From positions 1 through 5,134 of the forward strand of contig JAAYWE010000267.1 in the NCBI GenBank assembly GCA_012516755.1: DNA of 5,134 nucleotides, written 5' to 3'. How positions within the stretch are numbered: position 1 is the first letter of the stretch; each line of letters starts with the position of its first letter. Under the pieces are notes generated by a model. The model was not told the DNA's origin, made no database searches, and worked only from the letters and a program-made list of their open reading frames with translations. Source of the stretch: Treponema sp. (GTDB taxonomy: Bacteria; Spirochaetota; Spirochaetia; Treponematales; Rectinemataceae). Below, piece after piece: positions 1 to 4,628 of the stretch. Position numbers and translations under genes: made by a program.

Positions 1-138
1 GCACAGAATTTCGATTCATGAGTTAAAAGTACAGAAAAACGGGGAAGGGAACAAGGACTTGGACTACAGAGTTGCTGAACGGCGCTATAAACAAGCGCCA
101 AAAGTCAAAACATGGACAAAAAGCAAGGATAGCTACTT

Positions 139-177
139 AAAAATGAAAGGCCGCCCGGCCTTAGCCTGGACGGCCTT
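139..177 (-). terminator. Rho-independent terminator after the leftmost exported-protein gene
   Basis: On the minus strand, arms AAGGCCGTCC (168-177) and GGGCGGCCTT (147-156) pair over 10 bp with one G-U wobble and an 11-nt loop. A T-rich tail, TCATTTTT (139-146), follows. The hairpin starts about 22 nt after the stop codon at 200. The loop holds a second AAGGCC that could instead pair with the same GGCCTT arm around a GGGC tetraloop, giving an alternative shorter hairpin with the same 3' end. Confidence 0.85.
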
Positions 178-199
178 CCTGTCATCACTCTGTTACGGA

Positions 200-676
200 T
201 TACTGGCCGCTGACCGTCAAGGTAATTATATCCGTGTAGGTCCCAGCCTGATACATGCCGCTTGGGGCATCAATGTCGATGGCAAACGCATATTCTGTTC
301 CATTTTTTGGTGTCATTGTCTGTGCGCTTGACCTAATACCCGCAGTTGTTGGCTGTTGTTTATTGAATAAACTGCCAACAGTCACTTTATAAGCGATTTT
401 CCCACTAGTGGCTGTGTCAACCAAATTGCCATTATTCTGACTGCTAACCGTAAGTATCCAGTTATTGACATTGGAAATCACCTTCATCTTGGATAAATCC
501 CAATGTGTTGAACTATCATACGAGATAGAGCCCGTATAGTTTCCTGGTACGGTCAGTTGAAAAACCTGGCTGACAGTGCCTTGGATCGTTACATTGCCGG
601 TATTTGTATCCACCGCAGCAAATACCATCCCTAACGACACTACCGCAAACAGAGCTACCATTGCAAACTTTTTCAT
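200..676 (-). CDS. Small exported beta-rich protein, paralog A (YTD C-terminal family)
   Basis: A 158-residue protein of unknown specific function, predicted to be exported. Residues 1-20 form a Sec signal peptide (MKK, hydrophobic core, VFA cleavage site; no lipobox Cys). The mature part has alternating beta-strand patterns: a VSQ-containing strand near residues 29-43, a core with NVNNW (69-73) and SSQNNGNL (78-85), and the C-terminal strand GTYTDIITLTV (145-155). These elements recur in the genes at 2641, 4045 and 4629. The ATG at 676 is chosen because GGGAG (684-688) lies 7 nt upstream and the signal peptide begins there; an in-frame ATG at 757 would add 27 basic residues before the signal peptide. 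The gene is monocistronic, with its own promoter and terminator. The fold resembles fimbrial or spore-coat-U subunits by inference only. It has no cysteine and no type IV pilin prepilin motif. Confidence 0.85.
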   Translation of the reverse strand: MKKFAMVALFAVVSLGMVFAAVDTNTGNVTIQGTVSQVFQLTVPGNYTGSISYDSSTHWDLSKMKVISNVNNWILTVSSQNNGNLVDTATSGKIAYKVTVGSLFNKQQPTTAGIRSSAQTMTPKNGTEYAFAIDIDAPSGMYQAGTYTDIITLTVSGQ

Positions 677-690
677 TTTGCTTCTCCCGC

Positions 691-712
691 CCGCAGGGTC
701 TATGCCCCGCGG
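691..712 (-). promoter_or_regulatory. Leader hairpin next to the ribosome binding site of paralog A
   Basis: On the minus strand CCGCGGGG (705-712) pairs with CCCTGCGG (691-698) over 8 bp with one G-U wobble, leaving the 6-nt loop CATAGA. The hairpin ends 2 nt before the GGGAG Shine-Dalgarno (684-688). It is GC-rich in an AT-rich leader, so it should be stable. Similar hairpins sit at the same place before two other family members. Its role (mRNA protection, translational control or none) is not known. Confidence 0.6.
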
Positions 713-771
713 ATACATTTTGTGTTTTTTGTGGCCTCTTCCAACGGATTCAGCCACTACACTTTAATATA

Positions 772-800
772 AGTATAATCGACATAAACATCTTGTACAA
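772..800 (-). promoter_or_regulatory. Sigma-70-like promoter of paralog A
   Basis: On the minus strand, TTGTAC (795-800) is followed after exactly 17 bp by TATACT (772-777). This gives a predicted start near 765 and a leader of about 88 nt carrying the hairpin at 691-712. Both hexamers match the consensus at four or five positions. The -35 lies in the 8-bp palindrome TTGTACAA (793-800). Confidence 0.6.
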
Positions 801-1040
801 TGAATTTTTCTCTATATTTAAGAGCTTAGAACTCTTGGTCTCTCTTACTACCATTGATAATTTTTGATTTAATCGTGAATTAGCAATTTAATATGTACAC
901 TGTAAATTGTAGCTATTCAATAGAATAGAGAAATTGCCACTTTTGTCTAATATCTCTATAAACTTAATTATTGTTTTTCAATGACGACACTAAAGATGCA
1001 TTATGCCAGATAAAGAAAGCTGTCATTGGAAAGCAAGCCC
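801..1040. other. AT-rich intergenic spacer without a gene
   Basis: Together with the leader and promoter at 677-800, this forms a 364-bp gap. I see no coding sequence on either strand. It contains only modest inverted repeats: AAGAG/CTCTT (820-836), CTATTC-AATA-GAATAG (913-928), and CAATGAC/GTCATTG (979-985 and 1022-1028) around an inner GCAT/ATGC. None is followed by a convincing T-tract, so the sensor gene ending at 1041 has no clear intrinsic terminator here. Confidence 0.6.
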
Positions 1041-2561
1041 TCATCCTATTCCCTTATCATCAAAAATAAGGCGAATTTGTTGGTCGAGGGCCGTCATCGT
1101 AAAGGGCTTAACTAGAAGACTGTCGAAGCCAGCTTTAGCACATTTCTCCGCTTCTTCCTGGTCATGTCGCGGGCTCATGGCGATGAGTACAGGTCTGGGC
1201 AAAGCGCTCTGGAGGCCTTTTTGTTGGGATATATCTTCAGCCCGAATTTTTTGGGCCAGGGCATAACCATCCATTTCAGGCATGACACAGTCTATGAGCA
1301 TAATATCGAAGCTCTTTACCCTGAGCGATTCTAGAGCTGCTTCTGCGCTTGAGACAGCCCTTGCCTCATAACCCTTCAATGTGAGCATTCGCAAAAGAAG
1401 ATCGCGATTTACTTCGCTATCATCGACAACAAGCACCGATCTGGCACTCGCGATTTTTTCTTTAGGCGCAGCGCTTTCTTTGTTTTCGGCCTCATTTTCG
1501 ATTTCTTGATCCCGTAATATAATCTTCTCCTGAGCAGGTCCTTCAACCGTTTCTTTTATTGGCCTTCCTAACGAAGCGCTTACCAAGTTCTCTGCCATGG
1601 GCTCTTGCAGAATCTCGGCCTTTTTAATCACTCCTATAGAAGACTCTTGCAGGGGTTCTATTTTTGGCACGAAAGGCTTTATGGTTATAAGTGCTTCTTT
1701 GGATCCTATGGGAGCTTTGCCCTCTTTCTCTAAAGATCCTGCTAGTATGGCAAGCCCACAGCTTAATAGCACAAGTATAAGAAGTCCCGCTCCCCATAGC
1801 GCCACCTGTCTATATGGGTACAATGATGCTACATAAATAGTCCACGAAAAATCTTCTGATCCGATTTTCAGCCCAGCCGAATAACCGGAAAGCGCTCTCT
1901 CTTCGCCCCAAAATAGCTCCTTGTCTCCCTTTTCCATATCGGAAGATGCAACGGCAATGGACAGCCCCGGGAATTGCGAAACCAAATCCAAATCCGACAA
2001 TAGCTTGTCTGCATCGAATGCAATACTCACAAAACCCCAAAGTTCGGAGCCCTCTATAACAGGTATTCGCAAAAATGCGAGGTTCTTTCCTTCTGCGGAT
2101 AGCTCTGGCCCCTGCAAAACGGCGCTCTTCTTTCGCACTGCTTCGACCAGAGCACGCATTCTATCAGGATTATCGAGCAAATCGTGACCAATCGAAGCTG
2201 AAGCCCTACTCTCAGGAAAGAAATATCTTACTATTGCCCCCGGAGCTATCGTAATCGAGTCTATATAAGGCAACCGAGCAAGCGCCTCATCGGCCAGTGG
2301 TCCCAGCGACGCATAGTTCCTACCGCTACCAGCAATGATTAACTCGCGTAAGCCTTCACCGACGGTGAGCATCTCTTGCAGGGACTCGGAGATTTGCTGC
2401 GCTATTCTCTTGGAGACGCTTCCAAGCAGTTCTGATTCCGATCGGTTCGCGCTTTTGTATAGCATGACAAAAAAGAATATCGCAGACACGCAAAACAATA
2501 GCGAAAGCAAGACTATTGACATCTTGGCTATATTCTTTTTCTGGCTGCTAATAAAGCTCAT
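1041..2561 (-). CDS. Membrane-anchored CHASE-type sensor fused to a response-regulator receiver domain, lacking a kinase
   Basis: A 506-residue membrane signalling protein. A short cytoplasmic N-terminus precedes membrane segment 1 (about 14-36), an extracytoplasmic domain (37-250), membrane segment 2 (about 253-275), a charged Glu/Lys-rich linker (276-373) and a receiver domain (374-500). The outer domain carries CHASE-like signatures: APGAIVRYFFPE (106-117), IGHDLLDNPDR (124-134), and LRIPV then WGFVSIAFD (164-183). CHASE domains bind small extracellular ligands. The receiver has every canonical residue: acidic pair D380/D381, phospho-acceptor D424 in LIDCVMPEMDG, S463, and K485 in VKPF. 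No HisKA or HATPase domain exists, and the linker contains no histidine. It must therefore be phosphorylated by another kinase, or be a hybrid kinase that lost its catalytic core. There is no Shine-Dalgarno before the ATG at 2561; the next Met (residue 14, at 2522) would cut into membrane segment 1, so 2561 is kept. The gene starts 25 nt past the terminator of paralog B. Confidence 0.85.
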   Translation of the reverse strand: MSFISSQKKNIAKMSIVLLSLLFCVSAIFFFVMLYKSANRSESELLGSVSKRIAQQISESLQEMLTVGEGLRELIIAGSGRNYASLGPLADEALARLPYIDSITIAPGAIVRYFFPESRASASIGHDLLDNPDRMRALVEAVRKKSAVLQGPELSAEGKNLAFLRIPVIEGSELWGFVSIAFDADKLLSDLDLVSQFPGLSIAVASSDMEKGDKELFWGEERALSGYSAGLKIGSEDFSWTIYVASLYPYRQVALWGAGLLILVLLSCGLAILAGSLEKEGKAPIGSKEALITIKPFVPKIEPLQESSIGVIKKAEILQEPMAENLVSASLGRPIKETVEGPAQEKIILRDQEIENEAENKESAAPKEKIASARSVLVVDDSEVNRDLLLRMLTLKGYEARAVSSAEAALESLRVKSFDIMLIDCVMPEMDGYALAQKIRAEDISQQKGLQSALPRPVLIAMSPRHDQEEAEKCAKAGFDSLLVKPFTMTALDQQIRLIFDDKGIG

Positions 2562-2573
2562 AATTCAATTATA
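2562..2573 (-). promoter_or_regulatory. Possible -10 element giving a leaderless sensor transcript
   Basis: A perfect TATAAT (2568-2573, minus strand) lies six bases before the ATG at 2561, so the usual start point would fall at or beside the start codon. This fits the missing Shine-Dalgarno. There is no recognisable -35: the expected place falls in the terminator of paralog B, and there is no extended TGn. The surroundings are very AT-rich, so a chance match is possible. Read-through past the terminator is the alternative source of transcript. Confidence 0.3.
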
Positions 2574-2585
2574 TAAAAATATCAT

Positions 2586-2616
2586 AAAAAAGGCCGCCCA
2601 TTAAGCGGGCAGCCTT
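2586..2616 (-). terminator. Rho-independent terminator of paralog B
   Basis: On the minus strand AAGGCTGCCC (2607-2616) pairs with GGGCGGCCTT (2590-2599) over 10 bp with one wobble, around the 7-nt loop GCTTAAT. A run of six T (2586-2591) follows, overlapping the end of the stem. It lies 25 nt after the stop of paralog B and just upstream of the sensor gene. Its 3' arm is identical to that of the terminator at 139-177. Confidence 0.9.
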
Positions 2617-2640
2617 CTATAACTATGCAGGATAATTCTC

Positions 2641-3144
2641 TCAGGTTGCTGAAAGTGTAATTGTAATAGTATCCGTATAAGAACCCGCCAAGATACCGAG
2701 CGCTTCCGCTGTCTGGTAGAATACATAAATGTTGAAATATCCCTCAGTGATCAATGGCGCATTTTTCTGTATAGTATACAATCCATCCGGTTCGCTGGTA
2801 GAATTAACTATCGTCTCTCCTGTATCGCCAAATCTAAATTCATAAGGATAACCGCTATCGCTTCCTGGCTGTCCTGCCGCTTTAACCATTTTCCATTTAT
2901 TGGTGGATTGAATCTGAATTTCCCAGTTTTGTACATTGGCCTTTATTCCGACGGCACCGAGGCAAACACCATTAATTGCATCTGCATCAGTCGTATCAAG
3001 AGTCTCAGTAAAACCAGAGCATTTAGTGATACTTAGTATCTGGCTGACGGTTGCATCCAAATTGATTGTGCTAGATCCTGAAGCAAAGACTGGAATAGCA
3101 ATAAGCAATAACACTAGTCCCGATAGAAACACTTTCTTTTTCAT
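2641..3144 (-). CDS. Small exported beta-rich protein, paralog B (YTD C-terminal family)
   Basis: A 167-residue predicted exported protein. Residues 1-21 form a signal peptide (MKKK, Leu/Ile-rich core, PVFA cleavage site). The mature N-terminus has the family strand ATVSQILSI (31-39); NVQNW (70-74) matches NVNNW of paralog A; the C-terminus GSYTDTITITL (154-164) is the family signature. It is the only member with cysteines, C42 and C61, flanking an Asp/Thr-rich loop, so a disulfide is possible if the protein is periplasmic or external. The start is well fixed: AAGGAG (3152-3157) lies 7 nt before the ATG. It has its own strong promoter and terminator, so it is an independent unit, with the sensor gene next downstream. 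The exact function is unknown; a structural surface subunit is inferred from the fold pattern and paralogy. Confidence 0.88.
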   Translation of the reverse strand: MKKKVFLSGLVLLLIAIPVFASGSSTINLDATVSQILSITKCSGFTETLDTTDADAINGVCLGAVGIKANVQNWEIQIQSTNKWKMVKAAGQPGSDSGYPYEFRFGDTGETIVNSTSEPDGLYTIQKNAPLITEGYFNIYVFYQTAEALGILAGSYTDTITITLSAT

Positions 3145-3155
3145 AAACTTTCTCC

Positions 3156-3177
3156 TTTAGGCTAATAATAGCCTAAA
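3156..3177 (-). promoter_or_regulatory. Leader hairpin overlapping the ribosome binding site of paralog B
   Basis: On the minus strand TTTAGGCTA (3169-3177) and TAGCCTAAA (3156-3164) form a perfect 9-bp stem with a TTAT loop. The 3' arm includes the first bases of the AAGGAG Shine-Dalgarno (3152-3157), so folding would partly hide it. The predicted transcript start near 3181 places the hairpin almost at the 5' end of the mRNA, where it could protect the transcript or modulate translation. Confidence 0.65.
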
Positions 3178-3187
3178 ATTTTTTCGT

Positions 3188-3216
3188 AAATTAGCCCAAT
3201 TTGACATTTTTGTCAA
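3188..3216 (-). promoter_or_regulatory. Strong sigma-70-like promoter of paralog B
   Basis: On the minus strand, consensus TTGACA (3211-3216) is followed after exactly 17 bp by TAATTT (3188-3193). The start point would be near 3181 and the leader about 37 nt. The -35 hexamer is itself one arm of an inverted repeat (3201-3216). Confidence 0.75.
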
Positions 3217-3238
3217 TGATCACTTTTGACTTTGTCAA
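3201..3238. promoter_or_regulatory. Two TTGAC inverted repeats at the paralog B promoter (candidate operators)
   Basis: TTGACA-TTTT-TGTCAA (3201-3216) and TTGAC-TTT-GTCAA (3226-3238) are perfect inverted repeats with nearly the same half-site. Their centres are about 23-24 bp apart, close to two helical turns. The first covers the -35 and the start of the spacer; the second lies just upstream. This suits a dimeric regulator binding two sites. The outer repeat touches the IS end, whose terminal bases may include TGTCA, so part of it could be IS sequence. Confidence 0.45.
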
Positions 3239-3240
3239 GA

Positions 3241-3284
3241 CTCGATTAAAATGTCCCCATATATAGCTCGATTAAAATGTCCCC
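3241..3284. repeat. Pair of 18-bp direct repeats at one end of the IS remnant
   Basis: CTCGATTAAAATGTCCCC occurs identically at 3241-3258 and 3267-3284, separated by 8 bp. It lies just beyond the 3' end of the transposase remnant. Repeated GATTAAAATGTCCCC-type ends are, as I recall, typical of insertion sequences that carry this kind of DDE transposase, where they are transposase binding sites. No inverted copy (GGGGACATTTTAATC) is found on the other side, so the opposite end has been lost. Confidence 0.75.
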
Positions 3285-3291
3285 TTTTCAC

Positions 3292-3796
3292 TCAGGCTGA
3301 GCGAGTGACCAGTTCCTCCTTGTGTGGTAGTTGCTCGAGTTCGACATACTCGAGTTCTATAGTTTGGTAGAAAGATAGACTTCCCTGAGATAGCGATTGG
3401 CATCCTCAATCATTAAGATACCAACCAGCCTCAGTTCTTTCACCAGCCGTTCCTGATACACTCTATGGCTTCGTTCAACCCGCCCTTTCGCCTGTTGTAT
3501 GCCATAACGCTCAATCCAGCGCCGAAGGAGTCGCATCGCATCGGACGTGGTTTATTCTTCACAGAAAAATGAGAAGGTGATTTCTGTTGGTCATCCACCA
3601 TATTCATCAGGCAGCAGGTACTTCTTCGTCTCTGCCACAAACGTAGGCCCAAAGTCTCCATAGTACCATAGTACTCCTAGCAAAGACGCACCGCCGCCCC
3701 TCGTATCCCCACATCATAAGCCATGCCTGAGGCCTTCCCTTGGTTACGGTGCAGCAACCCTTCGTCGCCTTCCTCCAGATATCGCCGGTAGATCCG
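3292..3796 (-). pseudogene. Broken DDE (rve-type) transposase, ISNCY-like
   Basis: Pieces of one transposase appear in order across shifting frames. RRYLEEGDEGLLHR (end of the N-terminal HTH part) starts near 3796 and the frame reaches a TAG at 3677-3679. EYYG follows, then an 8-bp tandem duplication (3658-3673) shifts the frame before YGDFGPTFVAE (from 3662). KKYLL then joins MNMVDDQQ (from 3607) after a further shift. A 5-bp tandem duplication (3532-3541) precedes MRLLRRWIERYGI (from 3536), which runs directly into QQAKGRVERSHRVYQ, where the family's catalytic Glu lies. This frame ends at a TAG (3357-3359) after YLSTK. A possible C-terminal piece (ELEYVELEQL, 3357-3292) lies in another frame. 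Intact relatives have roughly 60-70 residues at each of the two junctions, including the catalytic Asp residues, so I infer two internal deletions. The upstream frame has stops, so the N-terminus is lost. Confidence 0.85.
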
Positions 3797-3971
3797 CCAG
3801 GGGCATTATCATGCGGTTTCAACATGGGCAGAAACTAATACAGGATGAGTTCTCTCCTTCTTCATAATAAAACCCTTCTAGAAGTACCCTATATAAACTA
3901 CTTCTAGGAAGCTCAACAAGAAGAAGTTCATCGACTCAATCGCGAATAGATGCGTTGTTTTAGACACATCT
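3797..3971. other. Non-coding stretch with an inverted repeat
   Basis: I see no gene here. It lies between the recognisable transposase remnant and the terminator of paralog C, and may include decayed transposase 5' sequence. The only structure is an inverted repeat, CTAGAAGTA (3878-3886) and TACTTCTAG (3899-3907), around a 12-nt AT-rich loop, extendable by two pairs with a wobble. No inverted copy of the IS end repeat is present. Confidence 0.5.
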
Positions 3972-4011
3972 AAAAAGCCGCCATCAAGCTTCTGCTTGAT
4001 AGCGGCTTTTA
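3972..4011 (-). terminator. Strong terminator after paralog C (symmetric, possibly bidirectional)
   Basis: Arms of 17 nt (3973-3989 and 3994-4010) pair with a single mismatch around a 4-nt loop. On the minus strand the stem ends in GCGGCTTTTTA. The A-run on the opposite side gives a T-run on the plus strand too, so it could stop transcription both ways. It begins 34 nt after the stop codon of paralog C. Confidence 0.9.
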
Positions 4012-4044
4012 TTCCTGCCTCAATCCATGATCTTCAATAATAGT

Positions 4045-4560
4045 TCACAGTCCAACAAAAGTGATAGTCAAAGTATCAGTGTAACTTCCAGATTCATAAA
4101 ATTCTCCCAAAATAGGATCTATCTTTATTCCGGTATAGAATTGAATACCTTTCTTGGGTGTCTTTTTGTTGAATTCCATACTCTGTACGCTGGTAAGTTG
4201 CACATATCCAGCAACAATAGCAGGTGTTCCCACTAAGCCTATGTTGCCGCCGGTAATGGCTGTCGCTTTGATGTAATATGCTACATAGTCTGTGCCTTGT
4301 TTAAGACGTCCAAGATTTTGTGATGAAAAATCGACACGAAAATTTTTTCTATTGCTTGAGCGAATAGTCATTGTTCCTTGATTATCATTTTGATAGGTAG
4401 TGACTCCATCATTTGCAAACGAGATTTCCCAAATATAAGAGTCCATAGTAATAGATGCTCCCGGAGGGGGAGCAACTACTACTGTTATCCCTATGCTGGC
4501 CTGCGCATTTAGCTTAAGTATCATGGACAAGGCGAAAACCAGAAGAACCCACTTTTTCAT
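4045..4560 (-). CDS. Small exported beta-rich protein, paralog C (YTD C-terminal family)
   Basis: A 171-residue predicted exported protein. Residues 1-21 are a signal peptide (MKK, hydrophobic core, NAQA cleavage site). It aligns best with the adjacent paralog D: WEISFANDG (44-52) against WTIPLDNSG, DFSSQNLGRLKQGT (77-90) against TFSSTNSGALKNGT, FNKKTPKKG (130-138) against FNKKPPTAG, and the C-terminal GSYTDTLTITF (158-168). It differs at the mature N-terminus, where VVVAPPPGAS replaces the VSQI strand of the other three. The start at 4560 is supported by AGGGA (4569-4573) at 8 nt. It lies 68 bp after paralog D with no clear terminator between, so the two are probably co-transcribed. It is likely a tandem-duplication product. 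Its function is unknown; an extracellular beta-sandwich subunit is plausible. Confidence 0.87.
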   Translation of the reverse strand: MKKWVLLVFALSMILKLNAQASIGITVVVAPPPGASITMDSYIWEISFANDGVTTYQNDNQGTMTIRSSNRKNFRVDFSSQNLGRLKQGTDYVAYYIKATAITGGNIGLVGTPAIVAGYVQLTSVQSMEFNKKTPKKGIQFYTGIKIDPILGEFYESGSYTDTLTITFVGL

Positions 4561-4570
4561 TTTGATTGTC

Positions 4571-4592
4571 CCTAGCCTTAATTAAGGCCAAA
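4571..4592 (-). promoter_or_regulatory. Palindrome/hairpin before the ribosome binding site of paralog C
   Basis: GCCTTAATTAAGGC (4575-4588) is a perfect 14-bp palindrome ending one base before the AGGGA Shine-Dalgarno (4569-4573). As RNA it gives a 5-bp core stem with an AATT loop, which can grow to about 8 bp with flanking U-A and G-U pairs that reach into the Shine-Dalgarno. It may instead be a DNA-level operator. It lies in the 68-bp gap between paralogs D and C, where I see no convincing promoter. Confidence 0.5.
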
Positions 4593-4628
4593 AGGAAGCG
4601 AAAATTAAGGAGCGCTTGTACTCTTTGA

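Larger units (their letters stand above)
3241..3796 (-). mobile_element. Degenerate insertion sequence, ISNCY-like
   Basis: The element consists of one terminal repeat pair (3241-3284) and a fragmented minus-strand transposase (3292-3796). The opposite terminus is not recognisable, so the right boundary is only the last codon stretch I can match. It lies between the promoter of paralog B and the terminator of paralog C. It is non-functional: it lacks both catalytic Asp regions and one end. The family call rests on remembered sequence signatures (YGDFGPTF, KGRVER), not on a database search. Confidence 0.75.

Noticed and set aside
81..99. GGCGCT/AGCGCC hairpin with a 7-nt loop as a terminator
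   Set aside because: Only 6 bp and no T-tract on either side; too weak to assign a role.
59..331. Plus-strand open frame of 90 codons at the left edge
   Set aside because: It starts at TTG, runs through the minus-strand terminator and into the antisense of paralog A, and has no recognisable motif.
677..757. In-frame N-terminal extension of paralog A to an ATG at 757
   Set aside because: It would put 27 basic and Gly/Pro residues before the signal peptide and spans the leader hairpin; the ATG at 676 has a good Shine-Dalgarno.
979..1028. CAATGAC/GTCATTG inverted repeat as terminator of the sensor gene
   Set aside because: The loop is about 36 nt and no T-tract follows on the minus strand.
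1003..2604. Several plus-strand and alternative-frame open frames across the sensor gene
   Set aside because: They are shadows of the intact 506-codon frame, whose domains are clear.
3241..3284. CRISPR array or other tandem repeat array
   Set aside because: There are only two copies with an 8-bp spacer next to a transposase remnant, which is better explained as an IS end.
3440..3825. Two short minus-strand open frames (72-73 codons) as independent small genes
   Set aside because: Their sequence contains out-of-frame and in-frame fragments of one transposase; they are by-products of frameshifts in the pseudogene.
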